Shown: positions 7,397-15,236, counted from the stretch's first letter. The stretch: DNA of 18,877 nt from CAYZXU01 sp964482535 (GCA_964482535.1 CAYZXU010000046.1:1-18877); one strand, 5' to 3'. The notes: generated from the sequence alone by a model not told the origin. Program-made: numbers and translations.

Positions 7397-8287
7397 TCAA
7401 TTTTTTTGAAGAATATTTTTCCTTGAGTTGTCGATTGCATCCATTACTCTTATGACAAGTTCTTTATGGAGAGAGCCTGGGTCAAAGGCCAAAAAAGCTT
7501 TTTCAGAGTCTCTGATCTTACCAAGAAGCTCCAGCTCTGCCTTCCCCCCCACTCTTCCCAGCGCTTTTACTGCTACCCTGAGATGGTTTAAAAACGGACC
7601 AACATATTTGCCGCCAGGTATAGAATCAGGGTCGCCATACTGTTTTACACAGCTTTTAATCACAGCCAGGGCTGTTTCCCCTTCAATCAGTGAAAGGAAT
7701 ATATTGACCTCCCTCTCCAGAGACAGCAGATATTTAAAAGGCTTTGATTCTGCACTTGAATCTTCAGGCAAAATTGCGTGGGCTATCTCCTGGCGGATAG
7801 TTTTAATTTTAAGGTAAAAGTCTTCTTGATTACCGTCAATTCTCCATGCCGCATATTTTGCTATATCCCTGTCAAGACCGTACTGCACAAGGAGCACCTC
7901 TTCAGGAGTAAGTTCAATATTCAGGTTAAGCTCTTTATTATATTTTCTAATGAGAAGATTCGCAAGCATCAGCGCATTTCTATCCGGAAAATTGACCACA
8001 TCGGGCTTGCCATAAAAGTCTGCAAGGAGAATCCTCAGCGCCCTTTTTGGCTGTTTCATACGACCTATTAACAATTGAAGAGAGTTTAAAAATGCCACAC
8101 GGTCGTTTTTATTGACTATCTCTTTAAGGGACAGCCATAATAGTTCAAAAATTTTTCTCTCATATTTAATAAATTTCGGTATGTTTTTTTCAAAAGCTGA
8201 TTTTAAAAAATGACCCTGGGAATCAAAACAGCTTTGAAGAGCTTCAATAATATCCTCTGCGTCCAGTTGAATATCTTTATCTTTCAT
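7397..8287 (-). CDS. Unrecognised all-helical cytosolic protein
   Basis: I do not recognise a family. From the ATG at 8287 it has 296 residues, mostly amphipathic helices, with no signal peptide, membrane segment or catalytic motif visible. Two helical blocks are separated by an acidic linker (LPEDSSAESKP). The second half (ALAVIKSCVKQY to VKALGRVGGKAELELLGKI) reads like HEAT/Armadillo-type paired helices. The frame is open to an ATG at 8320, but that would overlap trmJ by 44 nt. The start at 8287 overlaps by 11 nt and has a GGGA about 7 nt upstream, so it is preferred; 8299 is another option. It lies between the tRNA methyltransferase and the pilus/secretion ATPase, likely co-transcribed with both, which does not fix a role. 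Confidence 0.75.
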   Translation of the reverse strand: MKDKDIQLDAEDIIEALQSCFDSQGHFLKSAFEKNIPKFIKYERKIFELLWLSLKEIVNKNDRVAFLNSLQLLIGRMKQPKRALRILLADFYGKPDVVNFPDRNALMLANLLIRKYNKELNLNIELTPEEVLLVQYGLDRDIAKYAAWRIDGNQEDFYLKIKTIRQEIAHAILPEDSSAESKPFKYLLSLEREVNIFLSLIEGETALAVIKSCVKQYGDPDSIPGGKYVGPFLNHLRVAVKALGRVGGKAELELLGKIRDSEKAFLAFDPGSLHKELVIRVMDAIDNSRKNILQKN

Positions 8288-9032
8288 GTTTTTTCCCATC
8301 CTGAAAACGCTTTTTTCCATACCAGTTCACCTGGCGGCATAGTCCCCGAATAATACCAACCTCTTTTGCAGTGAGCTGCAAAGCAGAAAAAAAATGGCGT
8401 AGATTATTCATCCAGTATTCCGGATTTTCAGGTTTAATATAGCAGATTTTAATCAAGCCTTCCTGAAGCTGCTTATACATACCGTCAAGCTCATGGCGCG
8501 AAGCAAGACGAGGTATAAATTTATCTGTTTTTTTCCGGCCTGTCAAAAAAATTTCATAGCATATTATCATTACTGCCTGTGCCAGATTCAAGGAGGAAAA
8601 ATCCGACGCCGGAATTGTAACAAGGGCATGGCAGTATCTGATCTCTTCATTTAAAAGCCCCCTGTCCTCAGGACCAAATAAAATTGCAATGCTATTATTT
8701 TGTGATATGGGAACAAATTTTTCGGCAATTTTTTCAGGAGAATTAACTCCTTTTCTCTGTCCTCCGAGACGGTTTGTTGTGCCAACCACATAATTAAATG
8801 TAGAAAGAGCCTCCGGAAGTGATTCATGGATAATAATTTTTTCAACAATATCTAATGCTGCATGGGTTGAGAGTTTCAACACCTTGTTTATATCATAGTT
8901 TTCAGGTTCAACTATCAAAAGGCTGCTCAGCCCCATATTTTTTATTGCACGTGCAACAGCTCCGATATTCTCGGAATACCTGGTCTTGTGGAGTACTATG
9001 GAGATATTGTCGAGATTTATACCGCCATCCAT
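8277..9032 (-). CDS. trmJ: tRNA (cytidine/uridine-2'-O-) methyltransferase, TrmJ-type SPOUT enzyme
   Basis: An AdoMet-dependent SPOUT methyltransferase of the TrmH family group 1, which in E. coli methylates the 2'-hydroxyl of tRNA residue 32. The 251 aa protein shows all three knot motifs: motif 1 ENIGAVARAIKNMGL (21-35, with Asn22 and the catalytic-type Arg28), motif 2 ILFGPEDRGLLNEE (117-130) and motif 3 IPASDFSSLNLAQAV (140-154). A helical C-terminal extension of about 85 residues follows, as in TrmJ. GTTNRLGGQRKG (84-95) is also typical of the TrmJ subgroup. The start codon lies 1 nt after the ndk stop, and its 3' end overlaps the next gene, so the three are almost certainly one operon. 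The exact tRNA target is inferred from the family. Confidence 0.9.
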   Translation of the reverse strand: MDGGINLDNISIVLHKTRYSENIGAVARAIKNMGLSSLLIVEPENYDINKVLKLSTHAALDIVEKIIIHESLPEALSTFNYVVGTTNRLGGQRKGVNSPEKIAEKFVPISQNNSIAILFGPEDRGLLNEEIRYCHALVTIPASDFSSLNLAQAVMIICYEIFLTGRKKTDKFIPRLASRHELDGMYKQLQEGLIKICYIKPENPEYWMNNLRHFFSALQLTAKEVGIIRGLCRQVNWYGKKRFQDGKKHER

Positions 9033-9033
9033 A

Positions 9034-9450
9034 TTATGCTGTTATTTCAAAAATGTTGAAAAAATAACCTGTTTCAAAAGCTGCTGTTTCCGGTGAGTCG
9101 GATCCGTGAACAACGTTTTCTTCAATATTTGTTGCAAAGGCTTTTCTTATTGTCCCGTCTGCTGCCTCTTTGTAATTTGTGGCTCCCATTAACTCTCTGT
9201 ACCTTTTTATTACATTATCCCCCTCAAGAATCATAACAACAACAGGCCCGGATGTCATAAAATCAATCAGGCTTCCAAAAAAAGGTCTTTCTTTGTGTAC
9301 ATGGTAAAAGCCCTCTGCCTGTGCCTTTGTCATTTTTAACATTTTCATGGCAATAATTTTTATGTCTTTTTCTTCAATACGTTTTATCACTGCTCCAATA
9401 ATAGCCTGTTTTACGCCATCAGGCTTAATAATTGATAATGTTTTTTCCAT
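9034..9450 (-). CDS. ndk: Nucleoside diphosphate kinase
   Basis: Transfers the gamma phosphate of ATP to (d)NDPs through a phosphohistidine and keeps NTP and dNTP pools balanced. At 138 aa it has the usual compact length. It opens with MEKTLSIIKPDGV, contains the nucleotide-binding RPFFGSLIDFMTSGPVV stretch, and has the active-site His115 in NVVHGSDS followed by the ETAAFETGYFF ending. An AGGA lies about 12 nt before the ATG, slightly distant. It is the first gene of a minus-strand run (ndk, trmJ, helical protein, PilB-type ATPase), starting 33 bp after the upstream flavoprotein fusion gene; this short gap is the only room for a private promoter. Confidence 0.96.
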   Translation of the reverse strand: MEKTLSIIKPDGVKQAIIGAVIKRIEEKDIKIIAMKMLKMTKAQAEGFYHVHKERPFFGSLIDFMTSGPVVVMILEGDNVIKRYRELMGATNYKEAADGTIRKAFATNIEENVVHGSDSPETAAFETGYFFNIFEITA

Positions 9451-9483
9451 AAATTTTAATCATCCTGTATAATTTTTAAGTTT

Positions 9484-10452
9484 TTATAATCCGTTTACCA
9501 GTTTCACCACACTCTCTTCTATCATATCCCTTATACTGCGCATAAAATCAAGAGATTCTCCAGCAGGGTCGGGCATATCCCATTCATATTTTTTTGCACC
9601 GGAAATATTCGGACATTTCTGTCCGCAACCCATTGTTATAATGATATCAGGAGACACCTTCTCAATGGCCGCATCAATGGATTTGGGGCTTAGATATTCC
9701 ATATCCAGGCCTTTTTCCTGCATACCTTTCACCATAATCGGGTTTAATTTTGCAACAGGTTCGCTTCCTCCGGATACAGCTTCTATCTTATCACCTGCAA
9801 TATACCTGGCAAAAGCCGCTGCCATCTGACTGCGGCAGGCATTTTGTGTGCAGGCAAAGAGAATTTTTTTTCTGCCTGTAAAAGGAGACAGAAGCCTGCC
9901 TGCTTCTTTTTTTACATCATCTAATACCGTGGGATGTTTTTTCATATCCCCTTTATTTTCAATTCTCCTGTATGTCAGACTTCCGCTGAAATCAGCTGCA
10001 ATAGCATCAAAAAAATATTTTGCCGTCAAGTCAAGACCTTCAAAAAGATTTTTTCCTTTTGTCGCTCCAAGAGCAAGAAGAAAGCCGCGTCTTGTTTTAG
10101 ACCCCGGGTCAGCAAGTTTTAATCTATACTTCCTTGACCATAAAGCCTGGCTTCTGTCGATAAAAATTTTAAGCTGGCCTGTTGCATTATAAAAAAATAT
10201 CGGAGTGGCAGCGACAACAATATCTGCTTCACGCAGCATTGGATAAAATTCTTTGCTCATGGCATCATTAAAAAAACAGAATCCTGTTTTCTCACAAGTA
10301 CCGCATCCAATACACGGTGAAATTTTTAATTTTGTAACTTCAATAGTCCTGGTCTCAGCGCCAAGTTTTTCAGCCTCTTTTAAAAATTCCGAAAGAAGAA
10401 AATTCGTATTACCATTTCCCCTGGGGCTTCCCTGTAGTCCAAGAACGAGCAT
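9484..10452 (-). CDS. Fusion of an iron-sulfur flavoprotein-like FMN reductase domain and a LMW-phosphatase-fold arsenate reductase
   Basis: A two-domain protein of 322 aa. Residues 1 to about 190 are a flavodoxin-fold NAD(P)H-dependent FMN reductase with QGSPRGNGNT as phosphate loop. Its cysteines C47, C50, C53 and C59 follow CX2CX2CX5C, the compact motif that holds a [4Fe-4S] cluster in archaeal iron-sulfur flavoprotein (Isf). Residues about 195-322 are an ArsC/low-molecular-weight tyrosine phosphatase domain: the P-loop CTQNACRS starts at Cys201 with Arg207 (CX5R), C276 and C280 in MGCGQKC match the second and third redox cysteines of thioredoxin-coupled arsenate reductases, and DMPDPA holds the acid loop. 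The likely role is reducing arsenate to arsenite, with the flavin/Fe-S domain possibly supplying electrons in cis (inference). No arsR, arsB or acr3 is adjacent. AAGGA precedes the ATG. Confidence 0.88.
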   Translation of the reverse strand: MLVLGLQGSPRGNGNTNFLLSEFLKEAEKLGAETRTIEVTKLKISPCIGCGTCEKTGFCFFNDAMSKEFYPMLREADIVVAATPIFFYNATGQLKIFIDRSQALWSRKYRLKLADPGSKTRRGFLLALGATKGKNLFEGLDLTAKYFFDAIAADFSGSLTYRRIENKGDMKKHPTVLDDVKKEAGRLLSPFTGRKKILFACTQNACRSQMAAAFARYIAGDKIEAVSGGSEPVAKLNPIMVKGMQEKGLDMEYLSPKSIDAAIEKVSPDIIITMGCGQKCPNISGAKKYEWDMPDPAGESLDFMRSIRDMIEESVVKLVNGL

Positions 10453-10562
10453 AATAATTATAGTCCTTTAAATTTACTTTTTTTTTACTATATGGCAACT
10501 GGAAAAACAAACCGTTCTCCTTTTTTTCCATACAGTTTTTTCTGTGAGTTATATTGACTAAA

Positions 10563-11093
10563 TTAGTCTTTTAATTCAGCGATGTAGGGCAATTCACGAT
10601 AATGCTCAGAAAAATCTATGCCATACCCCACAACAAATTTATTTGGAATGGTGAAGCCGATATAATCAACTTCAATGGAAGTTTTACGAGCCACAGGTTT
10701 ATCCAGAAGGCTGCAAATTTTCAACGAGGCAGGATGCTGTACCTGTAATTCATTGATAACGGAATTTAAGGTTAATCCAGTATCAACTATATCTTCTACG
10801 AGAAGAATGTGCTTGTTTGCAAGATTCAAGGTGTGTTGAATTTTCACTTGCCCGGAAGAAATTTTTTTACTGCCATAACTGGAAGCCCGTAAAAAATGAA
10901 TATAACAGGGAATGGTTAAAAACCTTACTAAATCTGCTACAAAAATAAAAGCACCTTTTAAAATACCCACAATATGTAACTCACGATTCACATAATCATT
11001 TGAAATTGATAGAGAAATCTCTTGTACACGTTTTTTTATTTCTTCAGAAGAAAAAAGTTCGTGAAGTTCTGATGAATCTGAGTTTTTTTCCAT
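10563..11093 (-). CDS. hpt: Hypoxanthine (guanine) phosphoribosyltransferase
   Basis: Purine salvage enzyme converting hypoxanthine (and usually guanine) plus PRPP to IMP (GMP). From the ATG at 11093 it is 176 aa, the normal size. Motifs are GILKGAFIF (active-site loop I), LRASSYG (flexible loop II), the PRPP-binding VEDIVDTGLT, the purine-specificity segment with IPNKFVVGYGIDFSEHYRELPYI, and DKPVARK just before it. The frame also has an ATG at 11147, adding 18 residues; neither start has a good ribosome binding site, and 11093 is chosen because it fits the family's N-terminus. It follows the adenine-deaminase-type gene on the same strand, so the pair could run adenine to hypoxanthine to IMP. 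A palindrome-ended element lies between the two genes. Confidence 0.92.
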   Translation of the reverse strand: MEKNSDSSELHELFSSEEIKKRVQEISLSISNDYVNRELHIVGILKGAFIFVADLVRFLTIPCYIHFLRASSYGSKKISSGQVKIQHTLNLANKHILLVEDIVDTGLTLNSVINELQVQHPASLKICSLLDKPVARKTSIEVDYIGFTIPNKFVVGYGIDFSEHYRELPYIAELKD

Positions 11094-11169
11094 ATTTTTT
11101 AGCTTTAATAAGCCACCATTATCATCAAAACAGGTGACATGGGGCATTTGTATAGATTTTCAGATAATA

Positions 11170-11236
11170 AATTTCACAAGGCCAGAGGGAGGAAGGCGTA
11201 TTGTAATACTCCGACGACCGATAACGCAGTGAAATT
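11170..11236. repeat. 67 bp palindrome-ended intergenic element
   Basis: The ends are an exact 8 bp inverted repeat, AATTTCAC (11170-11177) and GTGAAATT (11229-11236); the right arm overlaps the stop codon of the adenine-deaminase-type gene. Inside, GTATT/AATAC (11198-11209) makes a tight hairpin. The interior (aaggccagagggaggaaggc and ccgacgaccg) is far richer in G/C than the flanking DNA. It resembles a REP-like or MITE-like insertion in an otherwise very AT-rich intergenic gap, or a processing/attenuation site between the two genes. It shares style but little primary sequence with the element at 5429-5546. Confidence 0.5.
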
Positions 11237-12257
11237 ATTTATGTGAACATCTATAATTATTTGCCATAAAGTCTTCAACTTCTTTTAAGAAAGATTGCTT
11301 TTCCGTTAAATTGAGAAATGCAGCTTTGAATGAATTTTTGGCAAGCTCATAAATATCATTTTTGCTTAAATTGAGCGCTTTTTGTGAAGCCAGAAAATTT
11401 TCAGCAATATAACCGCCAAAATATGCCGGATCATCGGAATTAACTGTAACACATAATCCACGATCAAGCATCAATTTTAAGTTATGTTCTTTAAAGGAAT
11501 TAAAAATATTGAGTTTTATATTGGAAAGGGGACAAACTGTCAGGGGTATCTGCCTTTTGATTAAAGTTTCAACAAGAGCTTCATCTTCCATGCATCGAAC
11601 TCCATGGTCTATTCGCAAAACATGAAGTTTTTCTATTGCCTGCCAAATGTATTCGGGGCAGCCTTCTTCACCAGCGTGGGCAACTGTTTTAAAGCCCTCT
11701 TTTATCGCTCTTTGAAATAATCGGGTAAATTTTTCAGGCGGGTTGCCGACTTCAGTTGAATCGAGTCCGACTCCAACGATCCACTCTTTAAAAGGAATTG
11801 CCTGCTCTAATGTTGTAAAACTGTTATCAATATCAAAGTCTCTTAAAAAACACATTATCAGCCTGGATGATAAATCAAATTGCTTTTGACCGTCAACCAA
11901 AGCTTTATGTATGCCTGTTATTACTGTTTTAAAAGGTATTCCACGGGAAGTATGTGCCTGGGGATCAAAAAAAATTTCAACATGCCGTACGTTTTGTGAA
12001 AAAATTTTTTTTAAATAATTCCATGTCAGGTCATAGAAATCCTCCTCATTAACCAGGACACGAAGACCTTCATAATAAACATCTAAAAAAGATTGAAGAT
12101 TTGAAAATTTATAGGCCCCATGTAGTTGCTTAACGGACATAAATGGAATTTTAATATTATTCTTTTTTGCCTTATCAAACATTAACTCCGGTTCTAAAGA
12201 ACCTTCAATATGAATGTGGAGTTCAGCCTTGGGAATATTATATATAAAACTTTCCAT
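11235..12257 (-). CDS. Adenine deaminase-type member of the adenosine/adenine deaminase family
   Basis: A zinc amidohydrolase of 340 aa. Metal and catalytic residues are visible: H14 and H16 in AELHIHIEGS, H194 and the catalytic Glu in HAGEEG, H218 in IDHGVR, and D275/D276 in NSDDPAYFGGY. GLDSTEVGNPPEKF and DDPAYFGGYIAENF are characteristic of the Aah1/ADE branch, which deaminates adenine to hypoxanthine, whereas true adenosine deaminases usually show GLDLxGDE and a different DDP context. I therefore favour adenine over adenosine as substrate; automatic annotation may say add. Hpt downstream would use the hypoxanthine. There is no clear ribosome binding site. A candidate promoter directly upstream (TTGACG at 12289-12294, TATTAA at 12266-12271, 17 bp spacer) would give an almost leaderless message. 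The gene lies 44 bp after nrdG. Confidence 0.9.
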   Translation of the reverse strand: MESFIYNIPKAELHIHIEGSLEPELMFDKAKKNNIKIPFMSVKQLHGAYKFSNLQSFLDVYYEGLRVLVNEEDFYDLTWNYLKKIFSQNVRHVEIFFDPQAHTSRGIPFKTVITGIHKALVDGQKQFDLSSRLIMCFLRDFDIDNSFTTLEQAIPFKEWIVGVGLDSTEVGNPPEKFTRLFQRAIKEGFKTVAHAGEEGCPEYIWQAIEKLHVLRIDHGVRCMEDEALVETLIKRQIPLTVCPLSNIKLNIFNSFKEHNLKLMLDRGLCVTVNSDDPAYFGGYIAENFLASQKALNLSKNDIYELAKNSFKAAFLNLTEKQSFLKEVEDFMANNYRCSHK

Positions 12258-12301
12258 AATAAAAATTAATATTTTTTTCTATTATAAACGTCAAGTATTT
12301 A

Positions 12302-13027
12302 CTATCTGTTTTCTCTGATAATACATTTTTTTACCCTGGTTTGAGCTATGTTTTTAAATTTTTTTAATTCAGAATCTTTTATAATATAATCTTTATTATT
12401 AAAAAATTTCGGGTCTAAAACCTTTTTATTATTAAACTGCTGTATAACATAAAGATCTGCCCCTTTTATAAGTTTAGAAATATTTTCAATAATTTCCATA
12501 TTTATAAAAGGCTTTACACATGTTGTTCTGAATTCATGTTTTATATCAGAATTGATAATAATATTAATGCTTTTAATTAGTTCTTCAGGATCACTTTTTT
12601 CCTGTATAATTGGAGAGTAATTAAAAGGGTCTGTTTTAACGTCCATGGCAATATAATCAATCAGATTATTTTCTATAAGCTTTTTTATAACATCGGGGCG
12701 GCTTCCGTTTGTATCCAGTTTAACAGGAAAACCCATTTGTTTAATATTACTGCAGAACGAGAAAAGATTTTTTTGAAGTGTTGGTTCGCCTCCTGATAAA
12801 ACAACGCCATCTAAAAATTTTTTTCTATTAGAAAGGAAATCAAGAATTTTATTTTTATCATAATGTTCAGCGTCCACTGTTTTTCCCATGGCCAGTTCAG
12901 GATTGTGGCAATAGGGACATTTAAAGTTGCACCCTGAAAAAAAAATAACAGCGCTTATTTTACCTGGAAAGTCTATAAATGAATTTTTTTGAAATCCTCC
13001 TGTTTTTTGAAATCCTCCTATCAGCAT
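12302..13027 (-). CDS. nrdG: Anaerobic ribonucleotide reductase activating protein (radical SAM)
   Basis: The radical AdoMet activase that installs the glycyl radical on NrdD. It has 241 aa, with the cluster motif CNFKCPYC (C33, C37, C40; CX3CX2C), the GGEPTLQ motif binding AdoMet (about 79-85), and MDVKTD further on. This is the longer, PFL-activase-like NrdG form common in deltaproteobacteria and archaea. It lies 60 bp after nrdD, so they very likely form one transcript. The N-terminus contains a directly repeated hexapeptide, GGFQKT/GGFQKN, from an 18 bp tandem duplication. The ATG at 13027 has no good upstream Shine-Dalgarno. AGGAGGA occurs twice inside the repeat, but no ATG, GTG or TTG follows at useful spacing, so the ATG is kept. 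Confidence 0.92.
   Translation of the reverse strand: MLIGGFQKTGGFQKNSFIDFPGKISAVIFFSGCNFKCPYCHNPELAMGKTVDAEHYDKNKILDFLSNRKKFLDGVVLSGGEPTLQKNLFSFCSNIKQMGFPVKLDTNGSRPDVIKKLIENNLIDYIAMDVKTDPFNYSPIIQEKSDPEELIKSINIIINSDIKHEFRTTCVKPFINMEIIENISKLIKGADLYVIQQFNNKKVLDPKFFNNKDYIIKDSELKKFKNIAQTRVKKCIIRENR
12985..13020. repeat. 18 bp tandem duplication inside the start of nrdG
   Basis: Two adjacent copies, 12985-13002 and 13003-13020, are identical in 17 of 18 bases (the last base is g or a). They add one extra in-frame copy of GGFQK near the activase N-terminus. Each copy contains, on the coding strand, AGGAGGA, a perfect Shine-Dalgarno-like sequence. The near identity suggests a recent slippage duplication. 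Confidence 0.85.
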
Positions 13028-13087
13028 GTTATTTTAACCCAAATTTGACAAACTCGTAAAAAGTTAAAACCAATGGTTAAGGAAAAT

Positions 13088-15178
13088 TTATGCCACCTTA
13101 AATACTTTTCTATTTGAAAATTCAGACTGTTTTCCGCTGTTCCACTGTTTAATCGGTCTTAAATAACCCACAACCCTTGAGTAAACTTCTGTTTCAGCGC
13201 CGCATTTACTGCATTCTTTCTGCAAGCCGTTCAGGTAGCCATGGGAGGGACATACACTAAAGGTCGGTGTTAATGTAAAATAAGGAAGTTTAAAATTATT
13301 TGATATCTTATCAATCAAATTTTTTACCACATTTATATCGCTGACCTGCTCTCCCATGAAAATATGTAAAACAGTTCCGCCATTATATTTTGTCTGAAGA
13401 TCATCCTGAAGCTGCAAAACTTCGAATATGTCTTCAGTGTAGTTAACAGGAAGGTGGGTTGAATTTGTATAATAAGGAGCAGCTCCGTTATTATAATCTG
13501 TATTATTAGCACATATGATATCTTTAAAAAGCTCTTTGTCAAGCATGGCAAGACGGTATGATGTGCCTTCTGCAGGTGTTGCTTCAAGATTAAAAATATC
13601 TCCGGTTTCTTCCTGTATATTAGCAAGAAGATCCCTCATGAAATCCATTACTTCAATTGAAAATCTTTGTCCTGGCTTACTGCCGATATCTTCCCCTATA
13701 AAATTTAAACAGGCCTCGTTCATTCCTATAATACCAATTGTGGAAAAATGATTTTTCCAAAAAAAACCGGTTCTTTTTTTAATATCTCTAAGATAATATT
13801 TTGCATATGGGTAGAGATTTTTTTCAGAAAAATTTTCAAGGACTTTCCTTTTTATTATTAAACTCTCCACAGCTATGTTTACATTATTTTTTATATGCGA
13901 AAAAAATTCATCTTTGTTTTTTGAAATATATCCTATTCTCGGGAGGTTAATCGTTACCACACCTATTGAACCTGTAAGTGGATTAGCGCCAAAAAGCCCT
14001 CCGCCTCTTTTTGAAAGTTCCCTGTTATCAAGACGTAATCGGCAGCACATGGAGCGTGCATCTTCAGGCGACATATCTGAATTAACAAAATTGGAAAAAT
14101 AGGGAATACCGTACTTGGCCGTCATTTTCCATATCATCTCCAAATTTTCATTATCCCAGTCAAAATCCTTTGTAATATTATATGTTGGTATGGGAAACGT
14201 AAAAACCCTTCCCTTTGCATCTCCCTCCATCATTACTTCAGCAAACGCCTTATTAATTATATCCATCTCAGGCTGAAATTGAGAATATGTTTTATCCTTT
14301 TCAACCCCTCCTATAATAACATTACTATCTTTTAGAATTGGAGAGACATAAAGATCCATTGTAATATTTGTAAAAGGTGTTTGAAAACCAACACGTGTGG
14401 GAATATTAATATTAAATACAAATTCCTGGAAAGCCTGTTTAACCTGTTTATAATCAAGATTATCATATCTGACAAAAGGCGCCAGCAGTGTATCAAAATT
14501 TGAAAAAGCCTGTGCTCCTGCTGCTTCCCCCTGCAATGTATAGAAAAAATTTACTATCTGACCAAGGGCAGATCTAAGATGTTTTGGAGGAGCGCTTTCA
14601 ACCTTGCCCTCTACACCTTTAAATCCTTGTAGCAACAGATCTTTTAAATCCCAGCCCACACAATAAACAGACAGGAGGCTCAGGTCGTGAACATGAATGT
14701 CACCTTTTTTATGAGCTCTTCTAAGCTCAGGCGGATAAATCTTGTTTAACCAGTATTCAGATGTTACATCGGAAGAAATATAATTATTTAATCCCTGAAG
14801 CGAATAACACATATTACTGTTTTCTTTTATCTTCCAATCTAATTTCTTAATATAGTGATCAACGAGTTTAACGCTTGCCCTTGTTGTAATATTACGTATC
14901 TGAGCATGCTGCTCCCTGTAAATTATATATGCCTTGGCTGTTTTATAAAAAGGTGAATCCAAAAGTATTCTTTCAACAATATCTTGAATCTCTTCAACTT
15001 CAGGAACATCTTCCAGGCGAATCTCACGGGTAAGAGTTAAAACTTGAAGTGTGAGTTTTTTTGCTTCCCTTTCATCGAATTCACCGGTTGCCTTACCTGC
15101 TTTAAATATTGCAGCCGTTATTTTAGGAGAATCAAAATCGACAATTCTGCCGTCACGTTTTTTTATTTTTTCCAGCAT
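13088..15178 (-). CDS. nrdD: Anaerobic (class III) ribonucleoside-triphosphate reductase
   Basis: An oxygen-sensitive glycyl radical enzyme that makes dNTPs from NTPs. It has 696 aa. An N-terminal ATP-cone (about 1-95, KIKKRDGRIVDFDSPKI) gives allosteric control by ATP/dATP. The catalytic barrel contains SMCCRLRLDN (376-385) and the GGGLFGANPLTGSIGVVTINLPR segment. The C-terminal zinc site is C643, H646, C656 and C659 (CPSHGY, CSKC), and the glycyl radical site is Gly671 in SRVVGYLRP, with the conserved WNSGK after it. Start: GGAG about 6 nt before the ATG at 15178. It is transcribed from an NrdR-boxed promoter immediately upstream and is followed by its activase nrdG. Its presence indicates DNA synthesis without oxygen; no class I or II enzyme is in the window. 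Confidence 0.97.
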   Translation of the reverse strand: MLEKIKKRDGRIVDFDSPKITAAIFKAGKATGEFDEREAKKLTLQVLTLTREIRLEDVPEVEEIQDIVERILLDSPFYKTAKAYIIYREQHAQIRNITTRASVKLVDHYIKKLDWKIKENSNMCYSLQGLNNYISSDVTSEYWLNKIYPPELRRAHKKGDIHVHDLSLLSVYCVGWDLKDLLLQGFKGVEGKVESAPPKHLRSALGQIVNFFYTLQGEAAGAQAFSNFDTLLAPFVRYDNLDYKQVKQAFQEFVFNINIPTRVGFQTPFTNITMDLYVSPILKDSNVIIGGVEKDKTYSQFQPEMDIINKAFAEVMMEGDAKGRVFTFPIPTYNITKDFDWDNENLEMIWKMTAKYGIPYFSNFVNSDMSPEDARSMCCRLRLDNRELSKRGGGLFGANPLTGSIGVVTINLPRIGYISKNKDEFFSHIKNNVNIAVESLIIKRKVLENFSEKNLYPYAKYYLRDIKKRTGFFWKNHFSTIGIIGMNEACLNFIGEDIGSKPGQRFSIEVMDFMRDLLANIQEETGDIFNLEATPAEGTSYRLAMLDKELFKDIICANNTDYNNGAAPYYTNSTHLPVNYTEDIFEVLQLQDDLQTKYNGGTVLHIFMGEQVSDINVVKNLIDKISNNFKLPYFTLTPTFSVCPSHGYLNGLQKECSKCGAETEVYSRVVGYLRPIKQWNSGKQSEFSNRKVFKVA

Positions 15179-15236
15179 AATTAACTCCGGTTTTTTTTAT
15201 TAAATAAAATAATAATATTTTTTATATATATTTCTT

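Noticed and set aside
7428..8071. Plus-strand open frames opposite the helical protein gene
   Set aside because: They have no ribosome binding sites or protein-like motifs and mirror the opposite strand's coding pattern.
10501..10529. GGAAAAA/TTTTTCC inverted repeat as a terminator after the hpt gene or before the flavoprotein gene
   Set aside because: The 7 bp stem is A/T-dominated with a 15 base loop and no clear T-run at the right distance; it is likely chance in AT-rich DNA.
13028..13087. AACC/GGTT dyad between nrdD and nrdG as a terminator
   Set aside because: Only 4 bp of stem, no T-run, and the two genes are functional partners expected on one transcript.
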